In this document: positions 32,149-40,789 of the stretch, piece by piece
Layout: each line of letters opens with the position of its first letter
How positions within the stretch are numbered: the first letter of the stretch is position 1
Source of the DNA: Methylococcaceae bacterium
Lineage (GTDB): Bacteria; Pseudomonadota; Gammaproteobacteria; Methylococcales; Methylococcaceae
Assembly: GCA_004299145.1 (NCBI GenBank)
Contig: SCQD01000034.1
Location: 1 to 42,265 of the forward strand
Direction: 5' to 3'
DNA length: 42,265 bases
Made by a program: the position numbers and the translations under genes
Notes under the pieces: model-generated
Seen by the model: the letters and a program-made list of their open reading frames with translations, nothing else
What the model was told of the DNA's origin: nothing
Database searches by the model: none

Positions 32149-34383
32149 ATGAAGCGACATACACTTTTTACGCGCCATTCCGGTATCGGTCTGGTCGAAG
32201 TCATGGTGGCGGGGGCGGTATTCGCCGTCGGCATCCTGGGCATCGTCAAGCTGCAGGGCCAGCTGATGCAGAGCAGCAGCGATTCGAACGCGCGCGCGCT
32301 GGCCACGCAATTGGCCCAGGAAGTGCTGGACGACCTCAATCGGGTCGGCACCAGCACCGTTACCTTTGCCGGCATAGCAAACAACAGCGGTGGTTCCATT
32401 GCCGCCGACACCAGCAACAGCAACGGCCAGACGGTTGCGGGCAACGTGGACTTTCAGCGCACCTGGGTGGTCACCAGCCAGTATTATTCCGACATCACTC
32501 CGGCGGACGGCAAAATCGATCCTACGCCTTATACGGCGGCGCAGTTGACCGCAGCCGGCAAAACCATACCCACCAGCCCCGACGTCAAATCCGTGGACGT
32601 CACGGTAACCTGGCTGGATCAGTCTGAACGCGGCTCCACGACGACCGAGCAGGTCACGCTGAGTGGCATGATCAGTTCGATCACCCCGCAAACCGCCGCC
32701 GCCTTGTCCGGCGGCACCAGCGGCAGCGGCGTCGGTTCGGCCGCCTCGCCCAAGGTCAGCTACAGCGCCAGTTCCGTTGCTTCCGTGGTCGCCGTGCACG
32801 TGGGCGACGTCAGCGGCACCTATCGGGAAACGCTCACGCCCACCGTCGATGCCGGCAACCAGCGTACGACGTTCAAATCCTACACTTACGGTTCGGACAA
32901 CACGCTCAAGCGGGAAGAGGAATTTGAAACCGTGGCCTGTACCTGCACGTTCAGCGGCACCGGCTCCGGTTACCTGCCGGCTTACTCCACCTGGGACAGC
33001 TACGAATCGACCTATAAGGACGTCTTCATCGACAGCGCCGTCACCAAGCCGATCGGCAGCAATGCCGCGCACGGCGGCTCGGACGATTTTTGCGACGCCT
33101 GCTGCAAGGATCATCACGATGCCGGGTCCAGCGCCGTGGACAGCAGCAACGTCAAATATTGCGACCCAGCCAACGGGGTGGTGGATCGTTGTTACGACCC
33201 GTTTCGGGGCGGCGACTACGACGCTTCCGGCCGCCACAAACACTACAGTACCGCCGGCGTGGCCGTCACCAGCGGCAATTACATCGAGTCCTGCCGCTTC
33301 AAGCGCGTCGACGGCTATTGGCGGGTGTATCAGGACTGGCACATGGTCAAATTCACCAGTTTTCCGTTGTCACTGTTGGACAACAGCAGCAATGAAGCGC
33401 TTTACGAAGATTACATCCGTGACGTGATCGACCAGCATTTGAGCGAAGGCAAGGTCAGTGGCGAAACGCTGAGTTCGCCGCCCAGTGCACCCTCGTTGTT
33501 GTCGGAAAGCTCGACGGTGGAGGTATACGTCGACGACAGCGACATCGTCCAGAAAACGGCGCGCGGCGTTTTTCTCGACCATATCAACAGCACCCACCTG
33601 ACCCAAGTGTTGGCGGAAAAGAGCACCAGCCAGGATTATTTCATCGACGTGCCGTTTTACGAGTTCGACGTCACCCAGCTGTCGACCTGGTCCTCGGGCG
33701 ATACCACTAAGGTCATCGTCGGCGCCGGCGACGGTTCCACCAGTCTGGGGCATGGCGCTCACGCCGTCACCATTCCGGGCGGTGGCTTATACGGTGTTGC
33801 CACGACTGCCGGCTCCACAGTCAGCATTAGTGCCGCCATCAGGAAAAGCAACAGCGCACTCGCCGCTCTATCCACCCCTGACGGCATCGATTTCGATGCG
33901 GCGGCGCTTAATCCGGATAATCTCCACTTTTCCGCCACGGAAGCAGCGTGTGTCGATCCCGGCTGTTCCAGCACCACCACGACCAGCAGTTCCACCAGCT
34001 CCTCAACGACCACAAGTTCCACGACAACCAGTTCCAGCACAACCAGCAGCAGTACCTCCACCAGCACCACCACGACAACCTCGACCACCGCCTCTCGCAC
34101 CGTGACGGTGACGCTTGCTCTGGATAGTTCTTATATGGATGCCAATGACTACAGCGATATGACGGTAACGGCGACCTACAGCTCGACCGTCGTCAGTTGC
34201 TCGCAACCCGCCAAAAGCGGCAGCAGCGTGTTGTCATCCTGTACTTTGCCGGTGGGCTCCTCCGGTACGGTGGACTTTCGTGGCCCCAAGAAAACGTCGG
34301 GCTTATGCAGCTTGACGCCTTCCGGCGTATTCGGCTCCGGCGCAGCGGTCACTTTGACGATAAACAGCAGCACTTGCTTATAG
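32149..34383 (+). CDS. Giant PilV-like prepilin with Cys/His cluster and Ser/Thr stalk (pilV2)
   Basis: 744 residues, four to five times the size of ordinary PilV. The class III leader MKRHTLFTRHSG is followed by IGLVEVMVAGAVFAVGILGI and VKLQGQLMQSSSDSNARALA, a clear PilV-type helix with Glu+5. Residues 40-300 are a beta-rich region with strand-like VDVTVTWLDQSERGSTT. A Cys/His cluster at C315, C318, C319, H322, H323 is followed by further Cys, and then a 230-residue unknown domain. Residues 607-647 are 41 consecutive Ser or Thr. The last 95 residues form a small beta-like domain with four cysteines. A pilin-anchored display protein is likely. The gene downstream starts 20 bases later. Confidence 0.85.
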   Translation: MKRHTLFTRHSGIGLVEVMVAGAVFAVGILGIVKLQGQLMQSSSDSNARALATQLAQEVLDDLNRVGTSTVTFAGIANNSGGSIAADTSNSNGQTVAGNVDFQRTWVVTSQYYSDITPADGKIDPTPYTAAQLTAAGKTIPTSPDVKSVDVTVTWLDQSERGSTTTEQVTLSGMISSITPQTAAALSGGTSGSGVGSAASPKVSYSASSVASVVAVHVGDVSGTYRETLTPTVDAGNQRTTFKSYTYGSDNTLKREEEFETVACTCTFSGTGSGYLPAYSTWDSYESTYKDVFIDSAVTKPIGSNAAHGGSDDFCDACCKDHHDAGSSAVDSSNVKYCDPANGVVDRCYDPFRGGDYDASGRHKHYSTAGVAVTSGNYIESCRFKRVDGYWRVYQDWHMVKFTSFPLSLLDNSSNEALYEDYIRDVIDQHLSEGKVSGETLSSPPSAPSLLSESSTVEVYVDDSDIVQKTARGVFLDHINSTHLTQVLAEKSTSQDYFIDVPFYEFDVTQLSTWSSGDTTKVIVGAGDGSTSLGHGAHAVTIPGGGLYGVATTAGSTVSISAAIRKSNSALAALSTPDGIDFDAAALNPDNLHFSATEAACVDPGCSSTTTTSSSTSSSTTTSSTTTSSSTTSSSTSTSTTTTTSTTASRTVTVTLALDSSYMDANDYSDMTVTATYSSTVVSCSQPAKSGSSVLSSCTLPVGSSGTVDFRGPKKTSGLCSLTPSGVFGSGAAVTLTINSSTCL
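33967..34089 (+). repeat. Pure Ser/Thr stretch in the giant prepilin
   Basis: Codons 607-647 encode only serine and threonine, using mixed ACC, ACG, ACA, AGC, AGT, TCC, TCA codons. The DNA is therefore only an imperfect trinucleotide repeat, and slippage seems unlikely. Long linkers of this type are often O-glycosylated. Confidence 0.9.
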
Positions 34384-34402
34384 ATCGAGGAAACTGATCG
34401 GC

Positions 34403-36997
34403 GTGCCGATTAAGGTTGGCAATACCTGCCGCTATTGGCTTTTTCTGCTGGATACCGCCGTTACGCTATTGTTGATGGCGGCGGTATGCGGGGTTTTGCA
34501 GCCCCGCTGGCTGCTGGCGGACAGCATACCCACCGGCGGCGACACCGCCTCGCATTATCTGTATGCATCCATTTATGCCCGTGAAATTCTGCCGTCCGGC
34601 CATATTACCGGCTGGATGCCGGAAGTATTCGGCGGCTATCCGTTATTTTCCTATTATTTTCCGCTGCCGTTTATCGTCATCGCCCTGTTGGCCAAAGTCC
34701 TGGCCTTTCCCATCGCATTCAAGCTGGGGTACTGCGCCGCCGCTATCGCGCTGCCCGGCGTGGTTTACCTGGCCGGGCGCCGCTGGCTGAACTTGCCGCC
34801 GGCCGCCGCTTTGGGCGGGGCTCTGGCCAGCCTGGCGTTTATGCTGCACGAGCAAAACGCCATTTGGGGCGGCAATCTGTTGAGCGTGTTGGCCGGCGAG
34901 TTTGCCTACAGCTACGGCATGTTGCTGGCCTTTCTCACCCTGGTGGCCTGGGTGCGGGGATTTCCCGGCAGAAGCGGTTGGCTGTACGGCGGCCTGCTGG
35001 AAGCATTGACGGGTTTCAGCCACGCCATCGCGCTGCTGGTGACCGGTTTTTCCAGCCTGGGACTGCTGGTGCTGTACCGCCGGCATGCGGGGCAGGTCCT
35101 GCGCTTCGGCTTGCTGAGCCACGGCCTGGCTTTTTTTCTGCTGGCCGGCTGGCTTTGGCCACTGCTGGAAATGCGCGGCTACACCATCCCCAACGATTTT
35201 TTTCAAGACATGGACGGTTGGCGCGACGCATTGCCAAAAAGCCTGTGGCCGGTCGCCGCCACCGGCGGCCTATCCCTCGCCGTCTGGCTGCTCTGGCCGT
35301 TTTACCGCGCACAAACCCGGCGCCATGCCGTATTGTTGCAATATTGCGTGGGCACGGCCCTGGTCGCTATGCTGGGCTGGTTTGCCGCGGACCGCCTGGG
35401 CTTGCCGAATATTCGCTTTTATCCCTACGTATTATTCATGCTCAGCCTGGTCTGCGGTTGGCTGGGCGGCCTGCTGGCACAATCGCTGCTGGCATTCGTG
35501 CCACGCTGGACCCGGCCCTGCCTCTGCCTGGCCTTGTTGCTGCCGACCAGTGTTTTTTTGGGCGATTTGTTTCAGCAAGCGCGCATGGCCCCCCAATGGG
35601 CGCAATGGAACCATAGCGGTCTGCAAGCCAAGCCGCGCTGGCATGAACTGGTTGCCATACTGCCTTTTGCGCAAAACGGCCCATTCGCGCCGCGCTTGCT
35701 GTTCGAACACGATCCCGCCAATGCGGATTTGGGCTCCACCCGCACGCTGGAGAGCCTGCCGCTGTTTTTGGCCGGCAGGCCGGTATTGGAGGGACTGTTC
35801 ATGGAATCGGCGCTGCTGGCGCCGGTCATCTATCAATTACAGGCCGAAGTATCCGACGCCCCGTCTTCACCGCTGGTGCGTTTTCCGGCGCGCGGCAAAC
35901 TGAACGCCGCCATGGCGCAAAAACACATGGAACTGTTGCACGCCGATCAGGTGCTGGTGCGCAGCGAGGCGGCCAAACGCTTGCTGAACAGCGCGCCGGC
36001 CTACGCCAAAATCGCCGAAAACGGGCCTTTTGCCTTATATCGATTGACGGGCTTTTCCAGCCGTTTCGTCGAGCTGGTCCGGCAGCCCATACGCATCGAG
36101 CCGGTCGACGATTGGTTGATCCGCGCGGTGAGCTGGTTTGCCGGCCCCGGCATTGATGAATACTGGCCGATTTACAGCGATGCGCCTTTCGCTTTTTCCA
36201 GCCGCGATCCGCCACAAAATGCCATCAGGGCGCTAGCTCTGGACCGCCGGCGCGTCAGCTTCGACACCACCGCCATCGGCACGCCCCACGTCATTAAAAT
36301 GGCTTATCACCCGCGCTGGCAACTGCGCACCGCAGGACGCTTGTTATTCAGCGGGCCGGGGTTTTTGACGGTCATACCGCAGGAATCCAGGGTCGTACTC
36401 GAATACGGCACCACCCCGCTGGGTTATGCCGGTGCAATCGCCAGTGGTCTGGCGCTGCTGTGGCTTTGCGTGATGTGGTATTTCAATATCGCGTCGCCAC
36501 CGCAAAACACGGCGGTTTTGACCAACACACCCGACTGCGGATTGAAAGTGGCGCTGTTGATCGTGTTGCCGGCGGGCTGTCTGTGGCTGTACCTGACCTC
36601 GCCTGAAATCCTTTATCGGCGCGGCTGGCAAGCGATGGGTAAAAAACGCCTGACTGAAGCAGCGGCATTTTTCGATCAGGCCGCAGCTCAGCGGCGTACC
36701 CCGGCAGCGCGGGAAGAAGCGTTGTTCTGGTCGGCCAGGGTTTATGAAATGGCCGGCGAGCTGCCCCTATCCCTCGCTGAATACGCCGAACTCATTCAGC
36801 GCTACGATGGTTACTGGCTACCCGAAAGCCTTTACCGCTATGCGTTGCTGTCGCGCCGTCAAAACGACCCGCACCACGCCCAGCAAGCCGCCTGCAGATT
36901 GGTCCGGCAGTTTCCCACTGATCGATGGACCCGGAAATTGCTGGACGAGGCATCCGTAATGTCCGAGCTGCTTTGCCAAGCCGGCGTCAACCACTGA
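34403..36997 (+). CDS. GT-C-like polytopic membrane protein with C-terminal TPR-like tail
   Basis: 864 residues from GTG 34403, with GAGG at 34387-34390. Residues 14-400 contain about ten to eleven membrane helices. An early loop reads DSIPTGGDTASHYLYASIYA and GWMPEVFGGYPLFSYYFPLP, the layout of the membrane family annotated as 6-pyruvoyl-tetrahydropterin synthase-related (PF10131), which has the GT-C glycosyltransferase architecture. A large soluble part (430-680) is followed by two more helices. The last 130 residues look like TPR repeats (KKRLTEAAAFFDQAAAQRRT, ALFWSARVYEMAGELPLSLA). It directly follows the Ser/Thr-rich prepilin, and a role in glycosylating it is inference. Its 3' end overlaps the convergent regulator by 11 bases. 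Confidence 0.75.
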   Translation: MPIKVGNTCRYWLFLLDTAVTLLLMAAVCGVLQPRWLLADSIPTGGDTASHYLYASIYAREILPSGHITGWMPEVFGGYPLFSYYFPLPFIVIALLAKVLAFPIAFKLGYCAAAIALPGVVYLAGRRWLNLPPAAALGGALASLAFMLHEQNAIWGGNLLSVLAGEFAYSYGMLLAFLTLVAWVRGFPGRSGWLYGGLLEALTGFSHAIALLVTGFSSLGLLVLYRRHAGQVLRFGLLSHGLAFFLLAGWLWPLLEMRGYTIPNDFFQDMDGWRDALPKSLWPVAATGGLSLAVWLLWPFYRAQTRRHAVLLQYCVGTALVAMLGWFAADRLGLPNIRFYPYVLFMLSLVCGWLGGLLAQSLLAFVPRWTRPCLCLALLLPTSVFLGDLFQQARMAPQWAQWNHSGLQAKPRWHELVAILPFAQNGPFAPRLLFEHDPANADLGSTRTLESLPLFLAGRPVLEGLFMESALLAPVIYQLQAEVSDAPSSPLVRFPARGKLNAAMAQKHMELLHADQVLVRSEAAKRLLNSAPAYAKIAENGPFALYRLTGFSSRFVELVRQPIRIEPVDDWLIRAVSWFAGPGIDEYWPIYSDAPFAFSSRDPPQNAIRALALDRRRVSFDTTAIGTPHVIKMAYHPRWQLRTAGRLLFSGPGFLTVIPQESRVVLEYGTTPLGYAGAIASGLALLWLCVMWYFNIASPPQNTAVLTNTPDCGLKVALLIVLPAGCLWLYLTSPEILYRRGWQAMGKKRLTEAAAFFDQAAAQRRTPAAREEALFWSARVYEMAGELPLSLAEYAELIQRYDGYWLPESLYRYALLSRRQNDPHHAQQAACRLVRQFPTDRWTRKLLDEASVMSELLCQAGVNH

Positions 36998-37727
36998 CTG
37001 GAATCGCGGCGGGCTGCTGATTTAAAAACTCTTTGATGAGTTGCTGGTTGGACTCATCCAGCTCCAGAAAATGGAAGGCGGCCAGCATGGACTTGTTGGC
37101 AGCGTCGTTGCGGTCGACTTCCAGGCGCACCAGCAGGCTTTTGGTCGTCGCATTTTTACCGCCCAGTTCCAGGCTCAATTGCGCCAGATCGTAAATCATG
37201 CCGCCTTGCCGAAATGGCTGGGTGCGCAGCAGACAGCCGGTTGCGGACACGTTGACCATTTCCGCCTTGTAGACGACAGTCGGCGAAAACATGATCCGGC
37301 AGCGGCTGGGCTGGGTGATTGGGATGCGTTCCGCCACCCTGCGCTCGGCCTGCCCGGCGATGCGCTGCACTTTTTGGATGAACGTGGCCGGGTTGAAGGG
37401 TTTGGCGATAAAGTCGGTCGCCCCGGCCTCCATCACCTTGACCAGGGTCTCTTTATCCGCGTGGGCGGTCATGAGGATAAACGGCAGATCCTTGCCCCTG
37501 CTGTGTTCGCGTATGGCGGCCAGCAACTCCAGCCCGTTCATTTCCGGCATTTCATAGTCGCTGAAAATCCAGTCTATGCGCTCCGACTTGAACCACTGCA
37601 TGGCTTGGCGGCCATTAGTGGCATTGATCACTTTCCCAAACTTCAAATCATTGCGTAAAAACTGATTGACGATCTGCGAAATCGCCACAGAGTCGTCGAC
37701 GACAAGGGCTACCTGGTTTTCAAACAT
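36987..37727 (-). CDS. Response regulator with PilZ output domain
   Basis: 246 residues from MFENQVALVVDDS; an upstream ATG at 37754 is also possible and would overlap the stop of a preceding open frame. The receiver domain has DD 11-12, phosphoacceptor D57, T87 and K109 intact. The PilZ domain has RxxxR at 130-134 and NxSxxG at 159-164, the two motifs that bind cyclic di-GMP, so binding is plausible. It would couple a phosphorelay and cyclic di-GMP to a surface function such as pili or flagella, both encoded nearby. No cognate kinase is adjacent, though the hybrid kinase at 13926-16811 is in the window. Confidence 0.92.
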   Translation of the reverse strand: MFENQVALVVDDSVAISQIVNQFLRNDLKFGKVINATNGRQAMQWFKSERIDWIFSDYEMPEMNGLELLAAIREHSRGKDLPFILMTAHADKETLVKVMEAGATDFIAKPFNPATFIQKVQRIAGQAERRVAERIPITQPSRCRIMFSPTVVYKAEMVNVSATGCLLRTQPFRQGGMIYDLAQLSLELGGKNATTKSLLVRLEVDRNDAANKSMLAAFHFLELDESNQQLIKEFLNQQPAAIPVSG

Positions 37728-37750
37728 AGTGGTATGGACTCTGTAGTAGC

Positions 37751-38005
37751 TCATGTTGCAAAAAAAGGTCGGGTACCGCAGCGCCCAGGCCTGAAATGAG
37801 GGTGGTGGTGTCTTGCCGTTTGACGGCGGATATTCGTGGGGTCGGCGGCAAACTCCGCGTATTTAAGCAAGATGGAAGCGTGTTTGCCAAATTTCTTCGC
37901 CACCTGATGATCGATTTCGTGACCATGGTCAATGTTTTTTCCCTCGGTTCCGTATGCCGCCCTATTCGTTGCGCCGCCGAGCTGTCTTGATCGTAATGCA
38001 ATAAG
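37751..38005 (-). other. Coding-like fragment without start codon in the narK upstream region
   Basis: The 365-base stretch between the regulator and narK holds no gene I can confirm. One minus-strand frame of 84 codons looks protein-like: AAYGTEGKNIDHGHEIDHQV, then AKKFGKHASILLKYAEFAAD and PTNIRRQTARHHH. The HEIDH...DPTNIRRQ spacing is faintly like HNH nucleases. There is no ATG in the frame (a GTG falls in its middle), so it is probably a gene remnant. Its TGA overlaps an ATG of the regulator gene. Confidence 0.3.
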
Positions 38006-38119
38006 TCATCGCTGTTTCAATCATCGATCAGCATTCCGCCAGAAAACACAATGTCTGCGGGCCAGGCTAAGATAGAATCGCAATGCATCTTTACAATAAT
38101 GAAGAGGAAGGGTTTTTCC

Positions 38120-40783
38120 ATGGGCACTCAACCAACACGCGCTTTGACCGCCAGCACGGTGGCTTTCACCGTCTGTTTTGCAGTCTGGACCATTTTTTCC
38201 ATCATCGGCTTGCAGATAAAGCAAGACCTGCACCTCAATGAAACCGAATTCGGCCTGCTGGTGGGCACGCCCATTCTGACCGGTTCGCTGATTCGTCTGG
38301 CCTTGGGCATCTGGACCGATCAATACGGTGGCCGCCTGGTGTTTTCCGCCGTCATGCTGTCGGCGGCTTTGTGCACCTTTTTGCTGACCACCGTCGACAC
38401 CTACATCATGTATCTGGTCGCGGCACTGGGCGTCGGCATCGCCGGCGGCTCTTTCGCCGTGGGCATCGCCTACGTATCGCGCTGGTTTCCCCAGGAACGG
38501 CAGGGGTTTGCGCTCGGCATTTTCGGGCTGGGCAACGTCGGCGCGGCGGTGACCAAATTTATCGCGCCGTTCGTCATGGTCGCTTTCGGCTGGCACGCGG
38601 TGGCGCAGATCTGGGCGCTGGGTTTGGTGCTCATGACCATCGTCTTCTGGTTCTCCACGGAAGACGATCCGGTGCTGCAAGCCCGGCTCAAGGCCGGCGC
38701 GCCGCCCGAGCCTTTCGTCAAGCAACTGGAGCCGCTGAAAAACCTGCAAGTCTGGCGCTTTTCCTTGTACTACTTTTTTGTGTTCGGCGCTTTTGTCGCG
38801 CTGGCCTTGTGGCTGCCGCGCTATCTGGTGGGCGCTTATGGCTTCGACATCAAAACCGCCGGCATGGTGGGCGCATTGTATTCGATCCCGGCCAGCGTGT
38901 TCCGCGCTTTCGGCGGCTGGCTGTCGGACCGCGTCGGTGCACGCATGGTGATGTACTGGACCTTCACTGTGTCCGCCATCTGCACGTTCCTCTTGTCCTA
39001 CCCGCCCACCGACTACGTCGTGCACGGCGCGCACGGCCCCATCACGTTCAACCTGAGCATGGAGCCCTGGGCTTTCATCGCCATTCTGTTCGTACTGGGG
39101 GTATTCATGTCGCTGGGCAAAGCGGCCGTTTACAAGCACATCCCGGTGTACTACCCCAAAAACGTCGGCGCCGTCGGCGGCGTGGTCGGCATGATAGGCG
39201 GTCTGGGCGGATTTTTGCTGCCGCTGACTTTCGGCATGCTGCTGGACCTGACCGGCCTGTGGACCAGCTGTTTCATGCTGCTGTTCGTGCTGGTCACGGG
39301 CGCTTTGGCCTGGATGCACTTTGCCATCCTGCGCTCGCAGCATCGCGTTGCACCGGTACTGGCTCAACAGTCCAGGGATCTCCCGGAACTGTCCCACCCT
39401 TCGCCTTTGGTGCTCACCGACTGGAACCCGGAAGACCAGAAATTCTGGGACACCAGCGGCGAGGCCATCGCCCGCCGCAACCTGATGATCAGCATTCCGG
39501 CGCTGCTGCTGGCGTTTGCCGTGTGGATGGTGTGGAGCGTGGTGGTCATCAACCTGCCCAACATCGGCTTCAAATACACCACCAACGAGCTGTTCTGGCT
39601 GGCGGCGCTGCCGGGCCTGTCCGGCGCCACGCTGCGGATTTTTTATTCGTTCATGGTGCCCATCTTCGGCGGACGGCGCTGGACCACCCTCAGCACCGCG
39701 TCCTTGCTGATTCCTTCATTGTGGATAGGTTTCGCGGTACAGAATCCGGATACGCCGTTCCTGCTGATGCTGGTGCTCGCCCTGCTGTGCGGTTTCGGCG
39801 GCGGCAACTTCGCGTCCAGCATGGCGAACATCAGCTTTTTCTACCCGCAAGCCAAAAAAGGCACGGCGCTGGGCTTGAACGCCGGCCTCGGCAATCTGGG
39901 CGTCAGCACGGTGCAGTTCGTGGTGCCGCTGGTGATTACCGCCGGCGTGTTCGGCGCGCTGGGCGGCGAACCGCAAGTGTGGATGAAAGACGGCGTCACC
40001 AAGTCCATGTGGCTGCAAAACGCCGGCTTCATCTGGGTGCCGTTCATCATCGCCACCACCATCGCGGCCTGGTTCGGCATGAACGACATCGCTTCGGCCA
40101 AAGCCTCGTTCAAAGAGCAGTCCATCATCTTCAAGCGCCGCCACAACTGGATCATGTGCTGGCTGTATACCGGCACGTTCGGCTCGTTCATCGGTTATTC
40201 GGCCGGCCTGCCGCTGCTGATCAAAACCTTGTTTCCTGCTGAAAACCCCACCCAGTATGCTTTCCTCGGCCCGCTGGTCGGCGCGCTGGTGCGGCCCTTG
40301 GGCGGCTGGCTGGCGGATAAGCTGGGCGGCGCCCGCGTCACCTTCTGGAATTTCATCATCATGACCGGCGCGGTGTTCGGCGTGCTGCACTTCATGCCGG
40401 CGGCCGGTGTGGCAGGCGATTTCTGGGGCTTTCTGACCATGTTCATGCTGCTGTTCATGACCACCGGCATCGGCAACGGTTCCACCTTCCGCATGATCCC
40501 GGTGATTTTCCTCACCGAGCGCCAGCGCGAGGCAGCGGGGCAGGGCGAAGCGGCGGCGGCGCAAGCGCGGCGCGACGCTGCCAAGGAGTCGGCGGCGGTG
40601 TTGGGATTCAGTTCGGCGATAGCGGCTTATGGCGCGTTTTTCATCCCGAAAAGCTACGGCACCGCCATCGCATTGACCGGCGGCCCGGAAGCGGCGCTGT
40701 ACTTTTTCATCGCCTTTTACGTGTGCTGCATCGGCATGACCTGGTGGTATTACGCCAGAAAGAACGCCGGGATGCCTTGCTGA
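38120..40783 (+). CDS. narK: Fused NarK1-NarK2 nitrate/nitrite transporter (MFS)
   Basis: 887 residues from ATG 38120, chosen for AGGAAGG at 38106-38112. Two complete twelve-helix major facilitator modules lie in tandem. The first has LGVGIAGGSFAVGIAYVSRW and GFALGIFGLGNVGAA. The second has LCGFGGGNFASSMANISFFY and GTALGLNAGLGNLGVS; both are nitrate-signature motifs. They are joined by a 60-residue linker around residue 440. Such fusions (as in Paracoccus) combine a nitrate/proton symporter (NarK1) with a nitrate/nitrite antiporter (NarK2). No nitrate reductase gene lies in the window. A weak FNR-like TTGAT-N4-ATGCA at 37987-38000 is only suggestive. Confidence 0.94.
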   Translation: MGTQPTRALTASTVAFTVCFAVWTIFSIIGLQIKQDLHLNETEFGLLVGTPILTGSLIRLALGIWTDQYGGRLVFSAVMLSAALCTFLLTTVDTYIMYLVAALGVGIAGGSFAVGIAYVSRWFPQERQGFALGIFGLGNVGAAVTKFIAPFVMVAFGWHAVAQIWALGLVLMTIVFWFSTEDDPVLQARLKAGAPPEPFVKQLEPLKNLQVWRFSLYYFFVFGAFVALALWLPRYLVGAYGFDIKTAGMVGALYSIPASVFRAFGGWLSDRVGARMVMYWTFTVSAICTFLLSYPPTDYVVHGAHGPITFNLSMEPWAFIAILFVLGVFMSLGKAAVYKHIPVYYPKNVGAVGGVVGMIGGLGGFLLPLTFGMLLDLTGLWTSCFMLLFVLVTGALAWMHFAILRSQHRVAPVLAQQSRDLPELSHPSPLVLTDWNPEDQKFWDTSGEAIARRNLMISIPALLLAFAVWMVWSVVVINLPNIGFKYTTNELFWLAALPGLSGATLRIFYSFMVPIFGGRRWTTLSTASLLIPSLWIGFAVQNPDTPFLLMLVLALLCGFGGGNFASSMANISFFYPQAKKGTALGLNAGLGNLGVSTVQFVVPLVITAGVFGALGGEPQVWMKDGVTKSMWLQNAGFIWVPFIIATTIAAWFGMNDIASAKASFKEQSIIFKRRHNWIMCWLYTGTFGSFIGYSAGLPLLIKTLFPAENPTQYAFLGPLVGALVRPLGGWLADKLGGARVTFWNFIIMTGAVFGVLHFMPAAGVAGDFWGFLTMFMLLFMTTGIGNGSTFRMIPVIFLTERQREAAGQGEAAAAQARRDAAKESAAVLGFSSAIAAYGAFFIPKSYGTAIALTGGPEAALYFFIAFYVCCIGMTWWYYARKNAGMPC

Positions 40784-40789
40784 GTCGAC

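Noticed and set aside
32029-33342. A 437-codon frame antisense to the giant prepilin
   Set aside because: No ribosome site or domain; the plus-strand frame starts with a clear prepilin leader.
37987-38000. FNR-like box TTGATCGTAATGCA before narK
   Set aside because: Only one half-site is good; the second matches three of five bases, so it is not listed as a feature.
38021-39397. A 458-codon frame antisense to narK, rich in His, Gln and Gly
   Set aside because: Composition is that of a shadow frame and narK covers the whole stretch with conserved motifs.
39716-40785. Extension of the IstA frame through the antisense of narK
   Set aside because: Homology to IstA ends near 40840; the rest is a shadow of narK that happens to stay open.
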